This document shows positions 54,673-64,000 of a stretch of 64,000 nt of DNA, one piece after another. This stretch comes from Topomyia yanbarensis. Its lineage: Eukaryota; Arthropoda; Insecta; Diptera; Culicidae. The position numbers were made by a program, and so were the translations under genes. The stretch covers positions 394,523,037 to 394,587,036 of the forward strand of contig NC_080672.1 of assembly GCF_030247195.1 (NCBI RefSeq). Reading direction: 5' to 3'. Within the stretch, counting starts at the first letter, position 1; each line of letters begins with the position of its first letter. The notes beneath the pieces were generated by a model. The model was given only the letters and a program-made list of their open reading frames with translations. It was not told the origin of the DNA and searched no databases.

Positions 54673-55672
54673 AAATGACGAGTCACCGGATAATGTGCCC
54701 AGCAAATTCAAGTTTGTTTCCGCTGAAAAATTTGCCGGGACCTGAGCGTCTGGCAAGCAATTTACACCTGTGGTACAAAAACCAAACTTTTCCATCACCG
54801 TCGAAGTTGTATAAGCAAACATACCTGTTGAACTACAGCCGAAGATGGGCAATTACCTAACAGATGTTAAAGAAAACTCAATAGGACGCTGCACAGATGG
54901 CTCAAAGTTGAAAAAAAAATGGCCGAGGTTGATACTGGTCAATGAGCGGCAGAAGGTGGTCGAAACAAGAAAAGCTCGCGAATTCGTTCGAACGTAGTCC
55001 GAGTAATTAGGCAATGTTTTTTGTGGAGTTCAATAAATTAGTTTTATTTTGACTAAACTACACTTTTCTTGCGACAAACCAATCCCGAGGAATAAAACTT
55101 TATAAATACGCGATTGATTGAGTAGTGATTATGTAGAGTTGCTTCGAATAGGTATCCAAAGTGATACAGACAATTTAGCTTATGTTATAATTATTTCTTA
55201 CACCTAACTGATTCAGTTTAGTTATGAAGATTACTTAGATGAAAAATGACAGAAATTGCGTCACTTCCAAAGCCACATTAAATTTGTATGTTGACCCGGA
55301 TTGAGATTCGAATCGAACTATTTTGTGTAAATACTTACTTGAATACTGCTGATGATTTATACAGATCGACTCAAAGTCTCACCAACACATAACAAAACTG
55401 GAGCAACATGTGACATATGATCAAATATCAGACAAAAAAATCATTCTTTGTTTTTACGGAGTAGCAGTCTTTAGATATAATTCTGAAAATTAGCATTACT
55501 GGGACCAACTATTTAAAATCAGTTTGATGAAAAATTGCTTTTGCTGAGATGATCGCAAGGGAAATAAATTCTGCATTTGATCATACGCCCAATTCAGTTG
55601 TTGCTACAGAAATATGCCATTTATAGAAGCTTCATCATGGATCAATTCTTTTCACTTACCATCTGAACAATA
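54673..55672. other. Unassigned DNA
   Basis: No supported gene or repeat. Confidence 0.4.
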
Positions 55673-55987
55673 CTAAAAATTTGTCATTCTTTTCGTTCTT
55701 CTACTGTGTGGAATGATATCCGAAAAGGGAGATACACTTGGTTCTCTTTTTAAGTAATTTGTTTGAGTGATTTTCTCGAAGTAAACTTCCTCGGTCTTTA
55801 CCTCTTCCCTTCCAGGAATTTTTCTCTCAAGCAAAATCACTTTTTCACGCGACTTTAAATGTATACGTACACGCATCTGTCGCGTAAAAAGAGGATCCAG
55901 CGTTGCCAACGAGCAGGGGATATCCGCCAAAATCCAATCCATCTCAGCATCAAAAAATATCGCATCAAGACCTCTCGAGGACGTCAA
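55673..55987 (-). pseudogene. Protein-like open frame of unknown origin
   Basis: About 104 codons, minus strand, without an ATG near its start (in-frame TAG upstream), ending at a TAG. The composition is that of a real protein rather than chance: alternating hydrophobic and charged residues (MDWILADIPCSLATLDPLF, VRIHLKSREKVILLERKIPG). No family recognised. It faces, on the opposite strand, another protein-like frame at 55999-56439. The pair may be a captured viral or degenerate host fragment; this is a guess. Confidence 0.35.
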
Positions 55988-55998
55988 ACTCCAGCTAA

Positions 55999-56439
55999 AT
56001 GTTGTCTACCAAGTCTACCATAAATAGGTTGTCAATCTCCAATTTCTGCTTATCCTTCCAATTGTTCAATGATCATATACCATCTAATGTACTAATCATG
56101 CTCGAAAACAACCTTACACCACCGAACCGGGACAGACTCACGCAGATTATTTGTGGGAGCTTCACTCTATCTAAATATGATAAGAACTGTTTAGCGAAGA
56201 AATGAATACTGGATAAAAACAGAGACCTTTTTGGCAACACTGTTACAGTGCCGCGTATAGATGACAGCTTCGTCGAAATCTTTAGCATACTGGTCCTTAG
56301 CTACATGAACGAACTGAGTTCGAGTGATCGGGAAAGAGTGCGTCGTGAAGCAGGCGCAAAATGCGCCGGAAAAATACTAACTTCGTTGTATTTGTTCCTA
56401 TCTGGAATAGGCGAACTGGAAACTCTTTGTTTGGCTTAG
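55999..56439 (+). pseudogene. Protein-like open frame with one internal TGA, unknown origin
   Basis: 147 codons from ATG 55999 to a TAG, open except for a single TGA at 56203-56205. The second half (about 56245-56430) is mostly helical in character: DDSFVEIFSILVLSYMNELS, SSDRERVRREAGAKCAGKIL. No family recognised. One stop in an otherwise protein-like frame suggests a recently inactivated sequence; an endogenous viral element is one possibility. Confidence 0.35.
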
Positions 56440-58130
56440 CCTTAGATAATTATTCAAAATTTTCTATTGTTGCTTTTTTTTACTGTAAATCGGTGCACAA
56501 AAAGTTTTGCGTGTAATTTTACTGGCTCTGACTGAAAAAAAATATATTCAAACAGGTACCAGCCGCTACAAAAAATTGCTTCATATAAATCGTGTCTATT
56601 TTAAAACTAGAAACGGTGGCTTTGCTGTTACGTTGATAAATTGCTTCCCGATTTGCACACGATTTCGGCCTCACCTGTAATCGTTAATGCGTTCAGTTTA
56701 CTAACTTGGATTAAAAGTTTACTATTCCTTTCATGCTACCACTATGTTGAAATCGATGATAAAATTGCATTTTGACCTGTCCTATAATATGAGAAACTCT
56801 CTTTTTTCAGTGTCCATTTGCTCTCCGTCTCTTTACCTGTGTTGTGGGTTCATATGTATTATAATTTATGCTATCAAAGCGCCGTACCTGATCTATTGTT
56901 TAAATCTTATTTACTTTTTACAAAAAATAACCCTTTGAATAAACAAAGAAAGCCTTGCCTGTCATCGCTCTATCTTTCATCTATCATTCGCGTTTGTGGT
57001 GTACTTTGATCAAATAAGTTTGGTGTACATACATAACTTTTCATCCTGCCTAACCGTTGGCCCAAACTTTCGCTGTGAACGTGTTTGTGTATTTGCTTTG
57101 CAGTGCAAGGGGTGTACAAAATAGTTTCAAAAAACTTTATTTTATAAAAATAAACTTTTAAAAAAATAAAATAATTTAATAAATATACATACTCTAAATA
57201 TATATATGGCATATCCGTTAAACGATTACACATTGTTGTTCGCCTGTGTCGTCATTTTCGTCGTATCGCTTGCTCAGTTGTTCGATCGCACTCGCATTGT
57301 CGAATTGCTTGTGATTGTGAGTGAGTGAATGAATGAGTGTATTTCTTTCTTAAATGTGTGCGCGTTGTTTATTTTTTTACTTGCAGCGAAAATGCCGATT
57401 TTTGTTTTTCTTTTGCCGGAGTAAATAAAAAAAAAACATTACATTGCATTATACGCTCCATCGTCTATATACGAATATCATAATTGTTCACATCTTTGTC
57501 TTAGCTTACCACATATGTACGAAACAAACGAAAAGAAAAGACCGGAAAAGTATTCTTATTTTAACCTACAATTAAACGCCTGCTATGCCCTACACGATTA
57601 TCATGTATGTATTGGAATTACATATCTGTCATTGCTATCTGTAGCTTGGGGTAGTAGTAGGGAACTACTTTTACAAAAGTACTTCAACACAGGGTACTCT
57701 CGTTTGTGTCTATGGTTCTTGTTGTTTCAATGCTTATGTAAAACAGTGACGAGCCATTGCAGTAGTATCGGTAGTAGTACTAACAATTGTGGTAGTAGAT
57801 CTAACAGTACTAGCAGTAGGTTATAGAGGAATAGTGGTACTAGTCGAAGAACGTTTGTTTGGATGCGTATGTGCATGTGGATGTGGTTGTGTTTGTTTGT
57901 CTGTTCGCTTCGGAAGAAGGAGTCGTCTGCTTAGCTTGCATTTGCTGATTTTTTTTTTGCACTCAACGAGCTCGAGACGTAAAGCAGATCGAGCGGAACA
58001 CAACCCCTTTGGCTCGACCTTTAAAACAGACCCTTCTTCTTCTTACCTTTATCTTTACTGTCCATTGTTCTGAAAAGTGGGTTGGATAAATTATAAAGAA
58101 ATAGAAATTAAACTGATGTTCGGTTACCTT
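56440..58130. other. Non-repetitive AT-rich block with a possible short minus-strand exon
   Basis: Little transposon character. On the minus strand, GTAACC (58128) to CCACTTTTCAG (about 58071) would be a 58-bp intron, followed by AACAATGGACAGTAAAGATA. That could be a first coding exon (MDSKDK, donor AAAG|GTAAGA) or a short terminal frame (MDSKDKGKKKKGLF, stop). The two readings cannot be told apart. 57.1-57.5 kb has several AATAAA-like motifs on both strands; TG-rich simple sequence lies at 57860-57900. Confidence 0.3.
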
Positions 58131-58845
58131 CTAGAGAACTACGGGTTTGCTAAGTAGCAGGGAGTGGACTGGCGGTAGTATTAGTGAGAGAACGCTAGAA
58201 GTATTCGGGTTGATGCATATAGGGGGATCGAATGGTTGCGTGTTACAAAGCAGATAGAGGGATGTTGTCATAAAGGGGACATGCAACTATGTGGTGGAAG
58301 ATCGCTATTTTTAGGGGCTGATTTAATGATGTTGAATGTGTTGGGTTGTAATTGTGGGTCAGAAATAAAAAGTCTTCAATGGGGTAGGCGTAATGAGCAA
58401 TTCACTCGCCTGATACGTACACATTTAATTGTTTCTGCTGAATCTTAGTATTTTTGCATCTTTTACTGAGACCTGAACAGCTGAGATCTTAGCAAACAAT
58501 TTTTGCCGAGATCACAGCAAAAGTGACGTTAGTTATCTAAGATTCAGAAAGCTTTTCGCTAAAAATATCTGTAATCAATATTTTCGTTTCTGAGATATCA
58601 TGTTTTTTACTGAAATATTGACGTATTAGACGTGAAACAACAAAATCTTCTAACGAAAATGTTTTTACGCCTTGGAAATATGAGTACGATGTTTTACAGT
58701 GGAAACATGAAGATTTTTACAATTGACCAATTTCGTCCTTTTCTTATTGTTCGTATATAGCAACGCTTATGAGTTCATTTGGTCCCAGGAAATCCGGGGC
58801 ATGTCCCATTACAGGGATACTATTTGTAAATTTCAATAGCCAATT
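58131..58845. other. Unassigned DNA
   Basis: No supported gene. It is GT-rich on the plus strand up to about 58440, possibly 5' flank or UTR of a minus-strand transcript. Confidence 0.35.
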
Positions 58846-58962
58846 AATTCATTTTTTTGGTTTTGATGTAAGTGCCAATATTTTATTAGGAACTTTTTTG
58901 GTGCTATCCAACAGGGAAAACAAATCGAAATGCTGATTTAAATGAAAGCAATTATGTTAAAA

Positions 58963-59115
58963 AATCGCCCCAGAGGCAGATTTCGAACCTGCAACCTTTG
59001 GGACTCCTGCCCAATGTGCAAATTCCTATTGCGATTCTTGGGCTACGGTTCCGTCCCAGACATGATTATCGCATTGACGACGCTTCTAGATCACACAACC
59101 TCCGCTGCCATCCAA
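58963..59115 (-). repeat. tRNA-derived SINE, minus orientation
   Basis: On the minus strand a GTAGCCCAAG A-box-like motif is followed by GGTTCGAAATC (B box) and CTGCCTCTGGGG, a typical pol III promoter layout. It matches the SINE at 59300-59430 in CAATGCGATAATCATGT, TTGCACATTG, the B box and CTGCCTCTGGGG. No intact tRNA cloverleaf. Confidence 0.7.
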
Positions 59116-59279
59116 CTCATTTGATCTAGATATCTGCTAGATACTAGATTTAGTTCATTACCCATCGAGCTTCGGTAGGTTACAGTGCTAATGAAGACTG
59201 TCGATTTCAGGTCCTTTGCCCAGTTAACAGAGGTATGATGGGAGCGAACCAACCGTTCGAATTAAACAATGAATTCATT

Positions 59280-59432
59280 TTTTTGGGGTTCGACGTAAGT
59301 GCCAATACCCTATTACTGTTGCCAATGCGATAATCATGTGTTCTTCCCGGGACGTTAGCATAGACCAGAGATAGCATAAGGGTTTGTACATTGAGACGGA
59401 GGTTTGATTCCTGCCTCTGGGGTGATTTGTTT
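59280..59432 (+). repeat. tRNA-derived SINE, plus orientation
   Basis: GTTAGCATAGACC (A-box-like), GAGGTTTGATTCC (B box), CTGCCTCTGGGG. Preceded by GTAAGTGCCAATACCCTATT, which also occurs, diverged, at about 58867-58887 in the same orientation. The two SINE bodies face each other about 185 bp apart. Confidence 0.7.
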
Positions 59433-59599
59433 TCAAATAATTGTTTTCGTTCAACTCGTCATTGTGATCTGATTTCGCCGTTGGATGCCACAAAAAAGCC
59501 TTAATTTCAGTAGAATCCTAGTAATAAAGGCATCAAAATTCTTGAGATTGTCTCCTGCTCCAGCACTTAAAGATTTTAGATTGCAAACGATAACATTCA

Positions 59600-61430
59600 G
59601 GATCAATCAGGATGGGACAAAAACCCTATGTCCAATCAGACTCGAGTCTGTTGACTTACGCTGGGTCTGCTTTGCAAAATGACGTCTTATTGGGTAAGGT
59701 TCGACTGCCCGATCGTTTTTTGCACCGCGGGAAATGAATTGCACTAAACGCAAGCCATTGGGACACACGGCTACCCATAGTAATGCCCAATGTGGCATGT
59801 GCGGAGGGAATCACGATGATTCTTGCAGAGGGAGTGCTGAAAAAAGCTCCTACTGTGAAGCAAGTTTACATGACCTCTTGGCCTGTCCCGAGTACAAACA
59901 GCGTGAAACTGGAGCGTTCTCTTAAGGGACGCTCTAAGGACTCTTTTGTAGAAATCTTATACTGTGCCTAGAAGTTATAGTAAAATGAAGAATATTTCCC
60001 CATCCGAGATTCCTTGTAAAGGCCATAAAGTTTTCCTTAGGGGGTTACCAAGTATGACGCCGTCATAAAACCGAAGTAAATAGAAAATAAGTCTTGAAAA
60101 TTTAAGATCAAACAAGGAGTTTTCTCCGCTTTCGGGGGCACCAGAAACCCCTTCCTATAGTGAGAACACTTATGAAGCAGCTAACTGCGAAATGGCCCCT
60201 ACTTGGAGCGATCATATCCTTCAATGACTAATTCAGGAGGTCACGGATTAGATCACAGAGTGGAATTGCAGACGTATCATTTCGAAAATGGATTCTTTAT
60301 ACCGAAGCTAATCTTAGGAAACTTTTCACGCTACAGCAAGGGGTGTTTTTTATGATGAGAATCGATCCACCTTACTCCATGATCTTTATGACAACTTCAA
60401 TATTTTGAACGCGGTAGAAATGCTACAGATTCCTATACTACTAGCACGTCCCCGCGCGTTAGACTAATCCCTCTGCTGACATCGCTTCGGTTAGAATACA
60501 TGTTGAAGGTAAGGTAAAAGGTAAATTCGGAACCCCATGGTAGAAATCTTAGTCATAATCGCTGACGGGCCACCGGAAACAATGAATGCCTCGTCTGACC
60601 TCATACGAAACATTGATGAGTCCACACGTGAGATTTCTTCGGGAAGAGTACGCGTTTTAGTCTGTCTGGATTCTCGACAGTGCTCAGATGATACGTGTAC
60701 CAGAGGCGAACAGCCATAAACGGTCTGCCAACCCATGGTGGAACAAAGAGTGCTTATACGCACGTGCGGCTTCCGCGTTTAAGGGCATCCAGAAGGTTGA
60801 AACACCCGACAACTTGAGTAACTACGCGACATTGAAAACGAAAATGAAAAGCTTAATGATAGTCAACAGACGCGGTTATTGGCGCCGATTCGTCGACGGG
60901 TTAACGAGCGAAACATCGATGAGTACTCTGTGAGGCACTGCCCAACGTATGCGCAACCAAAACGATACTGACGAAAAGCTGGGAAATACTTCAACTACTG
61001 GATATTCGATTCCGCAATAAAGTCTGCCCGGACACTGTGTCTACACAGAAGACCTAACGCATCGCGTCCCCTCATGGTACAGCAAACGAATCACCGTTTT
61101 CGATTATGCAGTTCTCACTTACTCCCTTGTCATGCGAATCTACCTGACACTGCAGAATGGCGTTTGTTGATTGCACTCAACAAGATCTTTGCGAGTAACA
61201 TTGTCCTTCAAGACTGGAGGCAGGTGAGAGTGATCGCTATTTCAAAACCGGGAAAGCCAACCACCGATCACAATTCGTATCGGCCGATTGCAATGCCGCC
61301 AATAGGGCTAGTCAATACAACAACAATGAGTTATGGATTGGAAAGTCGGCACATAGAATTGCAAGCAAGCCTCTCAACTTCATCGGGAGTACCCGCTTAC
61401 TTTCCGATATAGTGAAACAGCGCAAATTCG
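59600..61430 (+). pseudogene. Decayed non-LTR retrotransposon (Jockey/I-like), copy 2
   Basis: Same family as 47.5-49.7 kb. The zinc-knuckle region (CTKRKPLGHTATHSNAQCG..., about 59737-59800) has lost two Cys (to Arg and Ser). After a gap come an endonuclease remnant (VIIADGPPETMNASSDLIR, about 60549), the linker NPWWNKECLYARAASAF and RGYWRRFVDGLTSETSMSTL (about 60735-60930), and an RT fragment (NIVLQDWRQVRVIAISKPGK, about 61196-61260). Stops throughout. Confidence 0.8.
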
Positions 61431-61499
61431 ACATCGTAGCCCTGCAGGTGGTGTGTTGGAAGTGGACTACGGTGTGGGTCTTTCGCGAAAAACCACAAC

Positions 61500-63200
61500 G
61501 TAGATCAGAGCTGCCGTAACATGCACGAGCTGGGAACCGCTTTAATAGTGGTGGGGCAAATTGGATGGTGGCTGGTCAGCGATCAAATGTGCCGGTTGAG
61601 AATCAAGGGCTGGTTCTTCAACATCAGCATGATAAATGTAAATAGTTCCAACCTCGGAAGTAGCGATAATGACAAATTCGAATTTTATGCGCAGCTGGAA
61701 CGTGACTACGATCGTTGGCCAAAGCGGGATGTCAAGACTTTAATGCTTTGGTTGGCCAGGAGGTAGAATTCAGACCGGTTATTGGAAGATTCAGTGCCCA
61801 CCTGTAAATGAATGAAAACGGCCTAACACTCGTCGACTTCGCCACCTCCAACAACACGACGTAAAGAGCATCTGCTTGTAACTTGGTAAGAAGAACGTAT
61901 CAGGGCACTAATCGACTTGGACCGCTACCTAGTGATGTTGCATTCAAAACTATCCGCAGTTAACAACGTAAGACACCGGCGCCTGCTACGGTATAACCTG
62001 GGCCGACTGAGGGAAACCAAAACAGCGCTGCTAGGGCAGAAGCAGCTTTCTGAAGCGCCATGCGAGAAGCAACCATAGCCATAAGCGATTCAAGCAGAAC
62101 AAAAGCAGCCATGATACGTGCAGGGAAGTCGACGGAACGATTGGTTCGATGGCGAGTGCCAAGACATATTGGACGAAAGGAATGCAGCACGCGCAGTGAT
62201 GTTGTGTCAAACCATCCGTTAGAACGTGGAGTTGTACCGACAGAAACGAAAACAGCGGAATAAGAAGCCCCACCCGGAAGAGTCGGAAAGAGAGAGGAAT
62301 GGAGCTACTGTATCGTACTCAGGAAACACGTGCGTTCTACAAGAAGCTGAGTGAAGCATTGTGTTATGTCGCGGGCCAAAATGTGTAAAAACAAAAGGTG
62401 GGACCTTGACAGTGATCGAAAGGTGGAGACAGCACAACGTGAACATCTGAACGGTGCACAAGCGGATAACTGGGTGTATGAGGAGGACGATTATGTCAGT
62501 ACGTCAGCCGGTGATGTACAAATGTCCATTATGAACGAGTTCACGGAGACTATCCAACAGCTCAAGAACAGCTAAGCAGCTGGTAAGGATGCTTTGGGAG
62601 TGCAATTTTGAGTTGGGTCCGGAAAAACTGGCGGAATGCATGCATCGAATAATCGGAAGAATCTTTGATGCATAACAGTTACCGGAGGAAGGGGTCATCA
62701 CCCCGATATACAATAAAGGCAACAAATTGTACTGTAGAAACTACAGGGTGATCTGTTTCGAAAGCCGCCTACAAAGTGCTATCCCAGATTCTATTCCGAG
62801 ACTAATCATCTCTGGTAGACGGATTTGTTGGTAGTTATCAAGCTAGCTTAATTAAAGATAGATCAACAACTGACCAGATCTTTACTATACGATAAATCTT
62901 CCAAAAATATTGCGAATTTGATACTACGTCCTTCAAAGCCGCATATGATACGGTGGACCACGTAGAGCTATGCAAGATCTTGGACAAGAACGGCTCCCCG
63001 GGAAATTGACAAGACTGAGATCCAGGAAACCTCACCACCGTACGAGGTGCGACATGTACAAATCGTGGATAATTGAGGCTATTGAGAACAATCTGAAACG
63101 GTGTATATGGGGAGGGTGGGTGAAGGTGAAGAACGGCCTGTGGAGTAGAAGGATAAACGCCGCATTCGCCGAGATTGTTCAAACAAACTCACGCTGCGCT
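61500..63200 (+). pseudogene. Decayed non-LTR element of the same family as 53-54.7 kb
   Basis: Plus strand. The endonuclease part is visible at 61590-61770 (FNISMINVNSSN..., DKFEFYAQLERDYDRWPKRD). A linker with EHLNGAQADNWVYEEDDYVS lies at about 62440-62500. RT start motifs follow in shifted frames (GVITPIYNKGNKLYCRNYR at about 62690-62750) and a later piece (RTRCDMYKSW, about 63036). The EHLNGA..ADN..EEDDYVS string matches the minus-strand copy, showing one family in two orientations. Frameshifts and stops make it inactive. Confidence 0.75.
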
Positions 63201-63379
63201 TCCATCACCGGGGCGCCTGTTATACCGTACTACGGAAGCTCCCAGCGCTCCGACGCAGCAGTGCTACCAACCAGCAACTAACTCAGTCGTCCCAGCCCTG
63301 CGTTCGAAGGTCGCGAGGCGGTCTTCCGAACTCCCTTCTCAGGCGAATATTTTGCTTTAAATGACTATCCGCTTCCTGA

Positions 63380-64000
63380 AAACCTTGTTTTTAGCATGCC
63401 ATCGGGTACATTACGTTCTTCCGATATATCGGGACGCTTGGCACGTGACGCTGACGCTTTGCGGTTGTACTACCAAAATGTCAGCGGGCTAAGAACGAAA
63501 ATCGAGGACGTGCACTTGGTTGTTGTTGAGCTGTTGTTTACGTTCTGACAGAAACTTAGCTTGATGATCGTATTACATCGATGTAGCCCTTCGGGGGTTC
63601 TTTCGTGCGGATCGAAGCGATCGCAACAGCATTCATGGATGCAGCGGGGGAGTTTTGATCGCCGTTTCTTCCGTATTTGCTCCTGTGAGTTTAATGTGGA
63701 TAATTCAGAAAGCATTGAAGCTGTTTAGATGAAGATTACTACGCAGACGAAAGACTACTTTATATTGTAGCTGTTTACATTCCTTCAGAAAAACGACTTG
63801 ACTTCCATATAGTCTCTATAGAACGCGCTTCTTCTCAGGCAAAAGCAAACGATGCGATGATAGTCCTTGGTGATTTCAGCCAACCAGAATTTATGTGGAT
63901 ATCTTCTGGACGTGGATACGCTTACCCTAACCCGTTTTTCTCGATAACAGTTCCTACCAACCACTTATTTCTGGGCGGGATGTCTTTTCACGGACTAAAT
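63380..64000 (+). pseudogene. 5' part of a Jockey-like non-LTR element, cut by the window end
   Basis: A frame from ATG 63396 reads ...ADALRLYYQNVSGLRTKIED, the usual start of an AP-endonuclease domain in mosquito Jockey-type elements, but stops at about 63548. Endonuclease pieces continue in other frames (VYIPSEKRLDF at about 63776; MIVLGDFSQPEFMW at about 63860-63900) up to the window edge. Several frameshifts; the RT half lies outside. Confidence 0.8.

Noticed and set aside
58963..59432. Possible tRNA genes (A and B boxes present)
   Set aside because: No cloverleaf can be formed and two diverged copies share SINE-like tails; these are tRNA-derived SINEs.

Overview
This is a window of insect nuclear DNA, most likely from a culicine (Aedes-like) mosquito. 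The evidence is the AT-rich, transposon-saturated sequence: BEL/Pao, Ty3/gypsy and several non-LTR retrotransposons plus many TIR-bearing MITEs, many of them nested. Host genes have short spliced exons with canonical GT..AG introns. The species call is an inference from repeat style, not from a match.

Host genes. Three host loci can be supported. (1) 6106-6884, minus strand: a four-exon gene for a 202-aa protein of the COG4339 HD-phosphohydrolase-like family. Its metal-binding His and HD positions are mostly substituted, so it looks like a pseudoenzyme. (2) 7220-8814, plus strand: a five-exon gene for a 449-aa protein with a C-terminal Zc3h12a-type NYN ribonuclease domain, with all acidic residues present, behind a long disordered acidic region. 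These two genes diverge from a 335-bp intergenic region. (3) 8968-45013, minus strand: a gene for a 106-aa single-pass membrane protein with a PPSY motif, assembled here exon by exon. Two shared 3' exons (8968-9035 and 9114-9254) encode a Thr/Pro-rich tail. Upstream lie three paired 'exon 1 + exon 2' cassettes (19.4-19.8 kb, 21.8-28.2 kb, 44.7-45.0 kb). In each pair, exon 1 has exactly 63 coding bases (a 21-residue membrane segment, phase 0) and exon 2 has exactly 49 bases (a basic juxtamembrane segment, phase 0 to 1). This array of alternative transmembrane starts is the most interesting feature of the window. Its 3' UTR overlaps that of the NYN gene.

Repeats, left to right. 0-0.35 kb: 3' end of a non-LTR element. 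1.4-5.1 kb: MITEs, including a TA-flanked family in two copies, one carrying a nested element with 7-bp target duplications. 12.6-14.6 kb: pogo-like MITEs with a hAT-type MITE and a second 7-bp-TSD MITE stacked together. 16-21.1 kb: six TIR elements. 22.8-27.5 kb: a TA-flanked element split by a young gypsy-type LTR element (22883-26677) that has lost its core reverse transcriptase. 34.0-42.3 kb: an almost intact BEL/Pao element on the minus strand (LTRs 34026-34592 and 41270-42260, target duplication ACAGG), with a 416-bp MITE inside its 5' LTR. 44.16-44.65 kb: a long foldback flanked by TTAA. 47.5-54.7 kb: decayed non-LTR and BEL remnants. 58.9-59.4 kb: a pair of tRNA-derived SINEs in opposite orientation. 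59.6-64.0 kb: three successive decayed non-LTR fragments, the last cut by the window edge.

The LTR elements and many MITEs lie in the long introns of the PPSY gene, so its cassettes are spread over 36 kb. The stretches at 5.1-6.1, 9.3-12.6, 14.6-16.0, 31.2-34.0, 42.6-44.1, 45.3-47.5 and 54.8-55.7 kb hold nothing that can be assigned with confidence.
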